From Lacimicrobium sp. SS2-24 (GTDB taxonomy: Bacteria; Pseudomonadota; Gammaproteobacteria; Enterobacterales; Alteromonadaceae): a stretch of DNA of 64,000 nucleotides. Below the pieces are notes generated by a model, which was given only the letters and a program-made list of their open reading frames with translations, was not told the DNA's origin and ran no database searches. Positions 8,070 through 17,915 of the stretch are shown in pieces. The DNA is taken from NCBI RefSeq assembly GCF_002201535.1, contig NZ_NIWW01000001.1, positions 62,001-126,000 of the forward strand, written 5' to 3'. The stretch's first letter is position 1, and the number at the start of each line of letters is the position of its first letter. A program made the position numbers and the translations under genes.

Positions 8070-9185
8070 TTATTCGAGCACCGCTTTACTAAAAGCGTTA
8101 AGGTGCGCTGCCCAGGTATCGCGGGTCAGGGCACTAAAGGCATCACCGATGCTGATCTCTGCGCGGAGATGCTGCTGTGAAACGCTGTAGGGGGGCGGAA
8201 TCAGCGCCACACCCTGCTCATTAACCCACTGACAGGCGCGTTTGAAAAAATGCTCCGGTTTAATGTTAATCTGCAATCGGAACATGCTGGTATGGGGCAC
8301 AGTGGGGAGGGTAGAAACACCGGGCAGGGTGTTTAATTGCCCGGCCAGCCAAAGGGCCTGCTGATGACGCTCAGCCATTTGCAGTAAGTGTGTTTGCATC
8401 CCCAGGCGCGCGGCAAGCACAAAAGGGGCCTGCGTGTGCAGGTTACCACCGGCGCGGCGCTGCCAGCTTCTGGCCTGTTGAGTAAAGTCGGTATCGCCCA
8501 GTAACATGGCACCGGCCAGCCCGCCTAAATCCTTGTAAAAACTCACATAAACAGAATCAAACAGGGCGGCAATCTCGGCCAGGTTCTTGTGATAGGCCGC
8601 AGAACATTGCCACAACCTGGCACCATCAAGGTGGGTTTTAATACCCTGAGCCCGTGCCCAGTGTGTAAGGTCGTTCAGGCTTTGCCAGCTTGGCAGCACA
8701 CCGCCGAGTTCTCGCATCGGCAATTCAATCAGCACGGCTGCCAGCGGCTGAGTCTGATGAAGTGCCTGTAGCGCTTCCAGGGTTGGAATGTCGTCTTCAT
8801 CGCCCCACAGTTTGCCGCTGAGATTCCACAGCTTCTGGTAACCATCCTGTTCGTGCAGCACCAGGTGGCTGGTTGGATGCAGGGCGACTGTGCTGTATCC
8901 GGCTTTATCGGCCCAGATGCGAAGTGCCAGTGGCTGGGCGAGGGTACCACTTGGCATAAAAACCCCGGCGGGCTTACCCAGTAAGCCGGCGACCTGCTGC
9001 TCAAAGTCATTAATAAGGGCGCCCTGACCATAATAATCCGCTTCATCCAGTGCCTGGGTGTTCTGTGCCAGTATGCGCATGGTGGTTTGCAGATCCTGTG
9101 GCTGATGCCGGTGCAGTCGAAAGCGTGCTTTGGCGCAGGCACGGTTGTAGGCTTGCTGGTGGATGTCAGACGTAGTGTATTCCAT
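8070..9185 (-). CDS. Threonine-aldolase-like PLP enzyme
   Basis: A 371-residue fold-type I PLP enzyme of the beta-eliminating lyase/low-specificity threonine aldolase family. SFYKDLGGLAGAM holds the Schiff-base lysine, KTHLDGARLW the PLP-contacting Asp, and FMPSGTLAQ the phosphate-binding loop. Family members cleave threonine or allo-threonine to glycine and acetaldehyde. The ATG lies directly beside the stop codon of the upstream hybrid kinase, so the two are probably co-transcribed. A link between an acetate-sensing kinase and acetaldehyde-releasing chemistry is possible but speculative. The N-terminus has about 60 residues before the PLP loop and is longer than in typical family members. 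Confidence 0.8.
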   Translation of the reverse strand: MEYTTSDIHQQAYNRACAKARFRLHRHQPQDLQTTMRILAQNTQALDEADYYGQGALINDFEQQVAGLLGKPAGVFMPSGTLAQPLALRIWADKAGYSTVALHPTSHLVLHEQDGYQKLWNLSGKLWGDEDDIPTLEALQALHQTQPLAAVLIELPMRELGGVLPSWQSLNDLTHWARAQGIKTHLDGARLWQCSAAYHKNLAEIAALFDSVYVSFYKDLGGLAGAMLLGDTDFTQQARSWQRRAGGNLHTQAPFVLAARLGMQTHLLQMAERHQQALWLAGQLNTLPGVSTLPTVPHTSMFRLQINIKPEHFFKRACQWVNEQGVALIPPPYSVSQQHLRAEISIGDAFSALTRDTWAAHLNAFSKAVLE

Positions 9186-12100
9186 TTAAAGGGAGAGAAG
9201 CTTACGGATAAGGCGCTTCAGGGCACCGGCTTTCACCGGTTTATGTAAGAAACTGAAACCGGCTTCTATGGCCTGTTCACGAATGCTTTCCTCATAATTG
9301 GCACTATTGAGAATAGTGGGGATTTTTTGTTGCCATGTCTGGTAGAGCACTTGCGCCAATTCTGTTCCGATAGCACCGTGGTCCAGATGATAGTCAATGA
9401 CCAGCAAGGAAGGAGGCGAGGTCATCACCTCAAGCGCCTGTTGCTGGTTTGCCGCAGAAAAGGTGGTGGCCCCCCAACTTTCGAATAGCTGTACCATGGC
9501 AGAGAGGACCTGAGGCTCGTTATCGATCAACAAGACAGTGCGGCCGCGTAAAAACAGGCTCTTATCGCCCGGTTCGTTACTAATGAGGCTACTGTTGCGT
9601 GGTTGCTGCTGTTCAAAACGGGGCAGGGTAACAAAAAAGCCTGTCCCCTTACCAAGCTGTGAGGTAACGCCGATGGGGTGGCCTAATAATGAGCTGATAC
9701 GCTCCACAATGGTCAGCCCCAGTCCCAGGCCCTGTTTGTTTTCCTGCTGAAGCTGGTGAAACTCGTTGAAGATTTCCTGTTGTTGCTCTTTGGCAATACC
9801 AGGCCCTGTATCCCATACCTGCAGGAGCAGGCTGTCCTGGTGGCGACGACAGCCAATCAGAATCTTACCTTTGGCAGTGTAGCGGATGGCGTTAGACACC
9901 AGGTTTTGCAGAATTCTCCTGAGCAACTTTTTGTCGGACTCGACCACCAGGGAAGAGGGACAATACTTAAGCTCCAGGTGCTTTTGTGCTGCAAGCAGGC
10001 GAAATTCTGCCACCAGAGGATCCAGAATATCGCGCAGGGGGAAGCGCTGACGATGCACCTTGAGGACACCAGCATCCAGCCGGGTCATGTCCAGTAACAT
10101 GTTGAGGAGCTCCTCAGCATTATTCAGGGATTGCTGTAAGCCCCTGGCCAGTTCGGCTACCTCGCCGTGTTGGGTTTTCTGGGTAATCATGCCGGCAAAC
10201 AGGGTGGCGGCATTAAAAGGTTGCATCAAATCATGGCTGGCCGCAGCCAGAAACTTGGTTTTACTCTCGTTGGCCTTTTCTGCCTCCAGTTTTGCAGCCT
10301 GCAGGGCCTGATTGGTGTGCTGCAATTGCTCCGTACGCTCTTCAACCCGATGCTCCAGAGTACTTTTCGCCTCTTCCAGTGCCTGTTGTGTTTTCACGTA
10401 TTCGGTAATGTCACTGTAGGTGGTAACGAACCCGCCTCCTGGCATGGGGTTGCCCTGTAATTCAATTACGCGGCCATCGGGTTGGGTGCGCAGGTATTTA
10501 TAACTGCTGCCGCGGCGGATATAGCCAATACGTTTGGCCACCTCTGCATCCAGATCGTCGATGGCACCGAGCATTCCGCGGCGCGCGTTAAACCTGAGCA
10601 GCTCTTCAACAGTGAGCCCTGCTTTAACGAAGCCTGCAGGGTAACTGAACAGTTCAATATAACGCTGATTCCAGGCCAGCAGTTTCAAATGCCGGTCTAC
10701 CACGCTGATCCCCTGTTCAATATGTTCCACAGAGGATTGCAAGAGTTCATAGTTGAACTGGTAACTTTGACTGGCTTCTTCTACCAGTCCCACCAATTCA
10801 TCCAGAGGCACATGCTGCTGCTCGGTAATGGCAGAGAGCAGGATGCGCGCACTGGCGCTACCCACATGGGCAGACAATTCCCGCTCTGCCTGTTGAATCA
10901 GCTGGCCGCTGGCATACCGCTGGTTGCCGGTGGCCTGTATTCGCGTTGTGAGGGCGTGTTGCCGTGCAGCAGGCAGCACCTTTTGTGTGACAGCCAGTAA
11001 AGAAGCGATTTTTATGGTCGGCGTAATCGCCTGGGGCTGCTCCTGGGCCGCAATGCGCTGGCGATAACCGCCGCGCATCAGGCTGACCAGCACAAAGCAG
11101 AGCAGATTCAGGGCAAGACTCAGGAGTACCCCTTCACTCATGGCCTGATCGCTGGGCGTAGACTCAAAATAATAGCTGGCTTTAATACTCGGCCACAGCA
11201 ACCACACCACCCAGCCACCACAGCCGGCCAGTGTTGAGATAATCGCTGCGCTCTTGCTGGCCCGTTTCCAGTAAAGGGCGAAGAGCAGTGTTGGTGCCAG
11301 CTGTGCCAGTAGCGCCATGGCGATGATGCCACTGTTTACCAGTGGCGCAGTCTGACTCAGGTATTCAGAATAAAAATAGGCCAGACCTATCACCAGTAGC
11401 ACCGTCAGACGACGAATGGTGAGCAAACTTCTGGGCTTTAGCGCCTGATGCTGATGAGGGCGAAAATGCAGTTTCAGCCATAAGGGGGTGATCAGGTTGT
11501 TGGCAATCATAATGCCCATGGCCAGTGTTGCCACAATGATCATACTTGAGGCTGCCGACAGCCCCCCGATAAAGGCCACCAGAGCCACTAGCGGGTTATC
11601 AGCCAGCATAGGTAGCGCCAGAACATAGGTGTCGGTATTGGCCTCTGGTAACAGGATTTTTCCTGCCAGGGCCACCGGTAACACAAACAGGTTTATGGCC
11701 ACTAAATACAACGGAAACATCCAGCGTGCGGTACGTAATTCCTGTTCCCCGTTGTTCTCCACATAGTTAATGTGAAACTGCCGTGGCAGGCAGAACATAG
11801 AACAAAACCCCAGCAGCATGTGGCTGAAATAAACCAGTGGTGCAGCGTCACTTTGCAGAACCTGCCGGGCCGGTTCACTTAACTGCACTTTACCCAGCAA
11901 ATCCAGCACACCATCAAACATGACATAGCAAATAAACATGCCCACCAGCACAAAGGCCAGCAACTTGATCACCGAGCCAAAGGCAATGGCCAGCATCAGG
12001 CCAGGGTGTTTCTCGGTCAGGCTGAGACTGCGGGTACCGAATAAAATGGCGAAAATCGCCATTAATAGCGCCACATAAAAACTGGTTCCGCCGGGCCATT

Positions 12101-12545
12101 GGGGTTCACCATCGGCAAGCAGGTTGACGCTGGTCGTTACCGCATCCAGCTGCAGAGCAGTGTAGGGCATCACGCCAAGAAAGCAGATCAGGGTGACGAA
12201 CGCGGCAATCAGGTGAGAGCGGTTGTACTGGGTGCCAATAAAGTCAGCCAATGAACTGACATTTTGCTGCTGACACAGGTAAATCACCCGTCGCAACAGC
12301 GGATAACCGAAGGCAAACAATAAAATGCTGCCCACATAGGTAGGGGTGAACGCCCAGCCATAGGTGGCGGATTGGGCCGTGGTGCCAAAAAATGCCCAGG
12401 ACGTACAGTGAATGCCTAAGGCCAGGCTATAAATGACCGGTCGCTGGGCACCGGCACGATGAAAGCGATCTCCCCAGAAGCCTACGGCAAACAGCAGTGC
12501 CAGATAGCCAATCGCCAGTATTGTCAGCAGCCAGATACTAAACAT
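9186..12545 (-). CDS. crbS: SSS-transporter/PAS hybrid sensor histidine kinase, CrbS-like
   Basis: A 1119-residue membrane hybrid kinase. Residues 1 to about 490 are a sodium:solute symporter (SLC5) domain with about 13 membrane segments. A linker and a PAS domain (around 600-715) and a short coiled coil follow. The dimerisation/phosphoacceptor box is AASHDLMQPFNA with His771, the ATPase domain has an N-box near 881 and DTGPG at 912-916, and the C-terminal receiver (1003-1119) has phosphoacceptor Asp1051 and Lys1102. Its acidic pocket reads Asp-Asn instead of Asp-Asp. This layout matches CrbS (acetate switch) more than CbrA because of the receiver. Partner is probably the LuxR-type regulator at 5709. 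Ligand not provable from sequence. Confidence 0.8.
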   Translation of the reverse strand: MFSIWLLTILAIGYLALLFAVGFWGDRFHRAGAQRPVIYSLALGIHCTSWAFFGTTAQSATYGWAFTPTYVGSILLFAFGYPLLRRVIYLCQQQNVSSLADFIGTQYNRSHLIAAFVTLICFLGVMPYTALQLDAVTTSVNLLADGEPQWPGGTSFYVALLMAIFAILFGTRSLSLTEKHPGLMLAIAFGSVIKLLAFVLVGMFICYVMFDGVLDLLGKVQLSEPARQVLQSDAAPLVYFSHMLLGFCSMFCLPRQFHINYVENNGEQELRTARWMFPLYLVAINLFVLPVALAGKILLPEANTDTYVLALPMLADNPLVALVAFIGGLSAASSMIIVATLAMGIMIANNLITPLWLKLHFRPHQHQALKPRSLLTIRRLTVLLVIGLAYFYSEYLSQTAPLVNSGIIAMALLAQLAPTLLFALYWKRASKSAAIISTLAGCGGWVVWLLWPSIKASYYFESTPSDQAMSEGVLLSLALNLLCFVLVSLMRGGYRQRIAAQEQPQAITPTIKIASLLAVTQKVLPAARQHALTTRIQATGNQRYASGQLIQQAERELSAHVGSASARILLSAITEQQHVPLDELVGLVEEASQSYQFNYELLQSSVEHIEQGISVVDRHLKLLAWNQRYIELFSYPAGFVKAGLTVEELLRFNARRGMLGAIDDLDAEVAKRIGYIRRGSSYKYLRTQPDGRVIELQGNPMPGGGFVTTYSDITEYVKTQQALEEAKSTLEHRVEERTEQLQHTNQALQAAKLEAEKANESKTKFLAAASHDLMQPFNAATLFAGMITQKTQHGEVAELARGLQQSLNNAEELLNMLLDMTRLDAGVLKVHRQRFPLRDILDPLVAEFRLLAAQKHLELKYCPSSLVVESDKKLLRRILQNLVSNAIRYTAKGKILIGCRRHQDSLLLQVWDTGPGIAKEQQQEIFNEFHQLQQENKQGLGLGLTIVERISSLLGHPIGVTSQLGKGTGFFVTLPRFEQQQPRNSSLISNEPGDKSLFLRGRTVLLIDNEPQVLSAMVQLFESWGATTFSAANQQQALEVMTSPPSLLVIDYHLDHGAIGTELAQVLYQTWQQKIPTILNSANYEESIREQAIEAGFSFLHKPVKAGALKRLIRKLLSL

Positions 12546-12688
12546 GTAATAAATCTAAATGAATCAATCACATCACTTTACCTTGCCAGTAGAGAGGATG
12601 CTATAGAGCGAAGGTGCTAAGCATGGCGTGTAATTTGCTTTTAGTTGCAGCACAGGTGCAAATTGCCAACTTATCAAAGAGGAAGCCC

Positions 12689-13336
12689 ATGCAGATACAA
12701 ACCGGTCAGAGTCTGTTTGACTATCTGGATAATCCACAAAAATCACAACAAAACCTGGAACAGCTGGCCAGTAACGGTCATCAGAATATGCGGGCTGAGT
12801 TAACTGAGCTGAGTGACACCAGTCGAGAGCAAATGGATGAGGCGCTGAAAAAAATGGAGTCAGGCGAGTCATCCGTAAAGCTGCAGACGCTGGACAATAT
12901 GATTGCCTTTAACCTGCGCCCGGTTGCCGCCGAGCTGCAGGATCTTTCCGGGCGCCTGGGACTGCCGCAGCCGTTAACACTTGAGCAACAGCAGGGGAAA
13001 TGGCAGGTTGTCAGCGAAAGCAGTGAACAACAGAGCAAGTCGGTAGAGCGCATGCAGCAGTATCTTGATGCTAACCAGCCACTGCAGGAAAAACTCAGCC
13101 AGCTCAGCCGGTTGTCTGAAATGCATGAATGGGGGAAAACCCGTGAATTTGCTGCTGAATTAAAAACCCAAGGCGCCGCAGAGGAAAAAGTGGTGGACTT
13201 TCTGAGCCATAGTCGCGAGCACATTAAGGGATTGAATGATATTTCATTGTCTTCTGATGAGGTCAGGCTACAATCCCGTGGCGAGGCACAGCGCCTCTTC
13301 GACGTGGCCAGCAAAAACTTAGGACTGAACGGATAA
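12689..13336 (+). CDS. Hypothetical coiled-coil protein coupled to an NlpE-like lipoprotein
   Basis: I do not recognise this 215-residue protein. The ATG at 12689 is chosen over an upstream in-frame ATG at 12614 because AGAGGA sits just before it and the extra 25 residues look like untranslated leader. It is hydrophilic, rich in Gln, Glu, Ser and Leu, predicted mostly helical, with no signal peptide, membrane segment or cysteine. Its stop overlaps the next start (TAATG), so translation is coupled to the downstream lipoprotein gene. Envelope-stress function by association only. Confidence 0.7.
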   Translation: MQIQTGQSLFDYLDNPQKSQQNLEQLASNGHQNMRAELTELSDTSREQMDEALKKMESGESSVKLQTLDNMIAFNLRPVAAELQDLSGRLGLPQPLTLEQQQGKWQVVSESSEQQSKSVERMQQYLDANQPLQEKLSQLSRLSEMHEWGKTREFAAELKTQGAAEEKVVDFLSHSREHIKGLNDISLSSDEVRLQSRGEAQRLFDVASKNLGLNG

Positions 13337-14115
13337 TGCTAAAATCAATTTTGTTAGCGGTACTTTTGACATTACTCTCGGCCTGCGCCGCAAATGATCA
13401 GGCGCCGGTGACTGAAGATAAGCCGCTAACGACAGAAGCTGATAAGGCGCACACCAGCCGCAACGCGCTGGACTGGGGCGGCGTCTACGAAGGCGTGCTG
13501 CCCTGCGCCGATTGCGAGGGTATTCAGACTCGCCTGATGCTCTCAGCCAATGGCAATTACCAGTTGAGTGAAACCTATTTAGGCGAAGACCGCCGCGACT
13601 TTCAGTCTAAAGGTGAATTTGAATGGCTGGATGATGGCCTGCGTATCCGCCTTTTGGGCCGGCCTTCAGCTCCGGGGCTTTATCAGGTAGGAGAAAACCA
13701 GCTGTTTCATCTCGATCAGGATGGCCAGCGCATTCGCGGTGAACTGGCATCTGCTTACCGGCTTGCTAAACAGTTCGGCTCCGAAATTGTTGGCGTTAAG
13801 TGGCAACTCACAGAACTGATGGGGCAGCAGATAGCCAATGATGCACAAAAGCCCGTGTATTTTACTATCGGTGCCGATATGCAGGTAACCGGCTTTGCCG
13901 GATGTAACCGTTTTTTCGGCAAAGTAAACCTTGAGCAGGGCCAGCGACTGGCCTTTGGCAAAATGGCCTCCACCATGATGGCCTGCCCGGCACTGCAACA
14001 GGAAGGTAAGTTACTAAAAGCTCTGGAAATGGCCGATAACTGCACCTTGCAGCAGGGTATCCTGTCCCTTAATAAGGCCAGAATGGCGCCACTGGCAAGG
14101 TTTCGTGCGAATTAG
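13336..14115 (+). CDS. Lipoprotein with NlpE-like and META/HslJ domains
   Basis: A 259-residue lipoprotein: signal peptide with lipobox LLSAC (Cys17). An NlpE-like domain (about 45-145) keeps the CxxC motif as LPCADCEG. A META/HslJ domain (about 150-255) contains FAGCNRFFG and STMMACPAL. In enterobacteria NlpE senses surface adhesion and envelope stress through Cpx, and META domains occur in HslJ-type outer-membrane proteins. The combination in one lipoprotein is known from marine gammaproteobacteria. Co-translated with the hypothetical gene before it and convergent with mvaB, five bases away. Confidence 0.8.
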   Translation: MLKSILLAVLLTLLSACAANDQAPVTEDKPLTTEADKAHTSRNALDWGGVYEGVLPCADCEGIQTRLMLSANGNYQLSETYLGEDRRDFQSKGEFEWLDDGLRIRLLGRPSAPGLYQVGENQLFHLDQDGQRIRGELASAYRLAKQFGSEIVGVKWQLTELMGQQIANDAQKPVYFTIGADMQVTGFAGCNRFFGKVNLEQGQRLAFGKMASTMMACPALQQEGKLLKALEMADNCTLQQGILSLNKARMAPLARFRAN

Positions 14116-14119
14116 TCCA

Positions 14120-15013
14120 CTAACCCGCCAGGGCGTTTGCCACCTTCGAGTTTGTACTGCGTCCGAGCTTGCTGGTAATCCTTTCACCGGCCTGAATCAG
14201 TTTATCCAGATCGATACCGGTTTCGATGCCCATACCGTGTAGCATATACACCACATCTTCTGTGGCCACGTTGCCCGATGCGCCTTTGGCATAGGGGCAG
14301 CCGCCTAAGCCTGCTACCGCGCTGTCGATAACACTGATACCCTGCTGAAGGGCAATCAGGATATTGGCGAGTGCCTGGCCATAGGTATCATGAAAATGCA
14401 CCGCCAGCTGCTCATTGGGAACGTATTGACTGACGACATCGAGCATATGCGCGGTTTTAACCGGTGTGCCCACGCCGATGGTATCTCCCAATGAAATTTC
14501 ATAGCAGCCCATTTGCAGTAACTTATCAGATACTTCTGCCACTTTTGCGGCGCTGATCTCACCCTCATAAGGGCAGCCCAGCACGCAGGATACATAGCCA
14601 CGTACACGAAGGTTATTGGCTTTGGCGGCATCCATCACCGGCGCAAAGCGCTCCAGGCTTTCAGCAATGCTGCAGTTGATGTTTTTCTGGGTAAAACTCT
14701 CTGAGGCTGCGCCAAATATGGCCACCTCATCGGCGCCAGCCTGCAGCGCCGCTTCAAAGCCTTTGAGGTTGGGTGTCAATGCCGAGTAGGTGACGCCGGA
14801 CTGACGGCTGATGGCCTCGAACACGGCCTTACTGTCGGCCATTTGTGGCACCCATTTGGGTGACACAAAACTGCCGGTTTCCACCATGCGCAGGCCCGCA
14901 TCAGCAAGGTTTTGTACCAGTGCCACTTTATCTTCCAGGGCAATCCGGCCCTTTTCATTCTGCAACCCGTCGCGGGGGCCCACTTCGACGATTTTTACTT
15001 TCTCAGGATACAT
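14120..15013 (-). CDS. mvaB: Hydroxymethylglutaryl-CoA lyase
   Basis: A 297-residue HMG-CoA lyase, also called LiuE in leucine-degradation clusters. [12 protein letters not shown] near the N-terminus carries the metal/active-site Arg-Asp, [10 protein letters not shown] the metal His pair, and [19 protein letters not shown] the catalytic Cys loop. It splits HMG-CoA into acetoacetate and acetyl-CoA, the last step of leucine breakdown. Last gene of the liu operon on the minus strand; a 92-bp gap with short degenerate repeats separates it from liuD. Confidence 0.95.
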   Translation of the reverse strand: MYPEKVKIVEVGPRDGLQNEKGRIALEDKVALVQNLADAGLRMVETGSFVSPKWVPQMADSKAVFEAISRQSGVTYSALTPNLKGFEAALQAGADEVAIFGAASESFTQKNINCSIAESLERFAPVMDAAKANNLRVRGYVSCVLGCPYEGEISAAKVAEVSDKLLQMGCYEISLGDTIGVGTPVKTAHMLDVVSQYVPNEQLAVHFHDTYGQALANILIALQQGISVIDSAVAGLGGCPYAKGASGNVATEDVVYMLHGMGIETGIDLDKLIQAGERITSKLGRSTNSKVANALAG

Positions 15014-15105
15014 GAATTCTTAGCTCTCAGGTTTCAGTTAAAAGCTTTCAGTTCAAAGCAATTGGCCGTTGGGTTTAACGAAAAACAATTTTGAATACTG
15101 ACGAC

Positions 15106-17115
15106 TTATTCTTCAGCTTCAAATGCCAGCAGTTCAGCGCCGCCGTCTACCAGTTCGCCTTCCTGAAAGAAAAACTCTACGACTTTTCCGTCAGCAGGGG
15201 CTTTGAGGCTGTGTTCCATTTTCATGGCTTCCATGATCACCAATTCCTGCCCTTTACTGACCGACTGACCCACTTCCACAGCCAGTTTGACCACAGATCC
15301 ATTCATCGGGGCGGTGAGTCCGCCACCATGATGATCATGATCCAGCAGGCCCAGGTCAGGTAACTGACGTGAGAAGTGCAGGGCACTGGACTGGGTATAC
15401 AATGAGCAGCTGTGCTCATCGCCGCTGATGGTGACGCGTTGGCGGTGACCATTGATAATAGCGATCAGGCTGTCGCCAAGGATCTCGCCAGTGGCATCCA
15501 CCTGAAAGCGTTCACCACTGATCACAAAGCGTTTCTGAACGCCGCTTTCCTGCTGCTTTACCCTGACACTGTGCACGTTGTCGTGGATAAGAATATCCAG
15601 ACTTTGCTGATATTGTTGATTACTGCGCCAGGCATTCAGACTTTGCCAGGGCGAATAGGGGTCCTGATGTTGCAAACTCACATTCTGGTGCGCCTGTTGT
15701 TGGCGCAGTACCAGATAGAGTGCCGCCAGTGGTAGTAAACCGGCAATATCGGCTTCATCTTCCAGAAATATCTCTTTTTGATGGGTGTCGATAAAACCGG
15801 TGTCCAGTTGCGCCTGTTTAAAGGCCTTGGTGCTAACCAGGTTATACAGAAAATCAATGTTGGTGGTGACCCCCTTTATCCGGTATTCGGAGAGTGCCTT
15901 GACCAATCGACGCAGAGCTTTATCACGATCCTCATCCCATACAATGAGTTTGGCGATCATCGGATCATAATACACCGACACCCCATCACCCTGGCGTACG
16001 CCGGTATCTACTCTGACATAGTCAGATTCGTCGGGGGGTTGTAAAAAGCTCAGCGTACCGGTTGCCGGTAAAAACTCATTGTCTGGATCTTCAGCATAAA
16101 TCCGGGCTTCGAAGGCGTGACCGTTAATCCTCAACTGTGACTGGGTCAGAGGCAACTCTTCACCACTGGCAACACGCAGTTGCCATTCCACCAGATCCTG
16201 CCCGCTGATCATTTCTGTGACCGGGTGCTCTACCTGCAGGCGGGTGTTCATTTCCATGAAATAGAAGCTGCCGTCGGTATCCAGCAAGAACTCTACTGTG
16301 CCCGCGCCAACGTAATCAATGGCTTTGGCTGCTTTGAGCGCCGCTTCACCCATTTGCGCTCTGAGTTCGGCTGAGACGCCCGGGGCGGGGGCTTCCTCGA
16401 TAACTTTTTGATGACGGCGCTGCACAGAACAGTCCCGTTCAAACAAATATACACCGTTGCCATGTACATCACAGAATACCTGGATCTCCACATGGCGGGG
16501 TTGGGTCAGATACTTTTCCACCAGCATCTGTTCATCACCAAAACCTGCCATGGCTTCACGTTTTGCAGCCGCCAGCGCCTGTTCAAATTCATCTTCATGA
16601 TGAACCTGCCGCATGCCCTTACCGCCACCTCCGGCAGCCGCTTTGAGCAAGACCGGATAACCCATTTTGTCGGCTTCGGCTTTGAGGGTCTCTGCGCTTT
16701 GGTCATCGCCATGGTAACCGGGTACCAGTGGCACGCCTGCAGCCTGCATAATTCTTTTGGCGGCGGACTTTGATCCCATGGCATCGATGGCCGCAACCGG
16801 TGGGCCGACAAAAATAATCTGATTGTCTTCACACAGACGAGCAAAGTGCGCGTTTTCAGACAAAAAACCATAACCGGGATGGATCATGTCGGCACCTACT
16901 TTACGGGCAACATCGATGATGGTTTCAGCGCGAAGATAGCTGTCCTTTGATGGCGCCGCACCAATATGTACGGCTTCGTCGGCCATTTGTACATGCAGGG
17001 CATTGGCATCCGCATCGGAATACACCGCCACGGTATGAATGCCCATTCGCTGCGCCGTTTTAATGATCCGGCAACAGATTTCACCGCGGTTGGCGACTAG
17101 CAGTTTTACCAACAT
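15106..17115 (-). CDS. liuD: Methylcrotonyl-CoA carboxylase, biotin-carrying alpha subunit
   Basis: A 669-residue acyl-CoA carboxylase alpha subunit. Residues 1-450 form the biotin carboxylase with ATP-grasp loop AAAGGGGKGMRQV and the RDCSVQRRHQKV segment. A BT-type linker domain follows, and the C-terminal biotinyl domain carries EAMKMEH with biotinylated Lys632. With LiuB it carboxylates 3-methylcrotonyl-CoA to 3-methylglutaconyl-CoA. Start ATG is three bases after the liuC stop, which indicates tight operon packing. Context (liuA, B, C, mvaB) makes methylcrotonyl-CoA the substrate over propionyl- or acetyl-CoA. Confidence 0.95.
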   Translation of the reverse strand: MLVKLLVANRGEICCRIIKTAQRMGIHTVAVYSDADANALHVQMADEAVHIGAAPSKDSYLRAETIIDVARKVGADMIHPGYGFLSENAHFARLCEDNQIIFVGPPVAAIDAMGSKSAAKRIMQAAGVPLVPGYHGDDQSAETLKAEADKMGYPVLLKAAAGGGGKGMRQVHHEDEFEQALAAAKREAMAGFGDEQMLVEKYLTQPRHVEIQVFCDVHGNGVYLFERDCSVQRRHQKVIEEAPAPGVSAELRAQMGEAALKAAKAIDYVGAGTVEFLLDTDGSFYFMEMNTRLQVEHPVTEMISGQDLVEWQLRVASGEELPLTQSQLRINGHAFEARIYAEDPDNEFLPATGTLSFLQPPDESDYVRVDTGVRQGDGVSVYYDPMIAKLIVWDEDRDKALRRLVKALSEYRIKGVTTNIDFLYNLVSTKAFKQAQLDTGFIDTHQKEIFLEDEADIAGLLPLAALYLVLRQQQAHQNVSLQHQDPYSPWQSLNAWRSNQQYQQSLDILIHDNVHSVRVKQQESGVQKRFVISGERFQVDATGEILGDSLIAIINGHRQRVTISGDEHSCSLYTQSSALHFSRQLPDLGLLDHDHHGGGLTAPMNGSVVKLAVEVGQSVSKGQELVIMEAMKMEHSLKAPADGKVVEFFFQEGELVDGGAELLAFEAEE

Positions 17116-17117
17116 AA

Positions 17118-17906
17118 TTACTCCTGAATCCAGTTGGGGCGGCGTTTTTCTAAAAAGGCACTGAGGCCTTCCTGTCCTTGCTCAGAAACACGGATGGTGG
17201 CGATACGCAGACTGGTCTTTTCCATGAGTTCTTCATCGTCGTCTTTGTGATCGGCAATATCAAAAATCAGTTGTTTGGCGGCACTGACCGCATCCGGACT
17301 GTTTTTCAGAATATGCTCAATAATATCGTCCACCGTACTGTCGAGTTCTTCTTCGGTGACAGCTTCACTCAGCAGTCCCAGGCGCCGGGCGCGACGGGCA
17401 GAGAACACCTCTGCGGTGGTGAAATAGCGTCTGGCCACCCGCTTACCAATGGCATCAATGACATAGGGGGCAATTGTGGCGGGGATCAGGCCAAGCTTAA
17501 CCTCACTGAGGCAGAATTTACTCATTTTACTGCCTATGGCCATATCACAGCAGGCAATCAAACCTACCGCTCCGCCAAAGGCGGCTCCCTGAACTTTTGC
17601 CACAGTGGGTTTGGTCAGGGTATTGAGGGTATGCAGCATGGTGGCCAGGGCTTTGGCATCGGCCACGTTTTCTTCAAAACTGTAGCCCGCCATTCTTTTC
17701 ATCCAGTTCGCATCGGCTCCGGCACAAAAACTTTTGCCGTTTGAAGCCAGTACCAAAACACGTACCTGGCTATCCTCACCAGCCTGCCTGAACAGTCCGG
17801 TCAATGTTTTGATCAGTTCATCGTCAAAAGCATTGTGCTTGTGAGGCCGATTGAGTGTCACGGTGGCGACACCGCGATGATCTACTTCATATAACACATC
17901 AGACAT
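17118..17906 (-). CDS. liuC: Methylglutaconyl-CoA hydratase
   Basis: A 262-residue crotonase-fold protein. SFCAGADANWMKRMAG and KVQGAAFGGAVGLIACCD form the CoA/oxyanion site. It hydrates 3-methylglutaconyl-CoA to HMG-CoA. Lies between the two carboxylase subunit genes, nine bases after liuB, and ends two bases before liuD, so all are one transcript. Specific assignment within the crotonase family rests on the cluster. Confidence 0.92.
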   Translation of the reverse strand: MSDVLYEVDHRGVATVTLNRPHKHNAFDDELIKTLTGLFRQAGEDSQVRVLVLASNGKSFCAGADANWMKRMAGYSFEENVADAKALATMLHTLNTLTKPTVAKVQGAAFGGAVGLIACCDMAIGSKMSKFCLSEVKLGLIPATIAPYVIDAIGKRVARRYFTTAEVFSARRARRLGLLSEAVTEEELDSTVDDIIEHILKNSPDAVSAAKQLIFDIADHKDDDEELMEKTSLRIATIRVSEQGQEGLSAFLEKRRPNWIQE

Positions 17907-17915
17907 AAGGCCTCC

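Noticed and set aside
12614-12688. N-terminal extension of the hypothetical gene at 12689
   Set aside because: No ribosome site before 12614, while a good one precedes 12689; the extension is probably leader.
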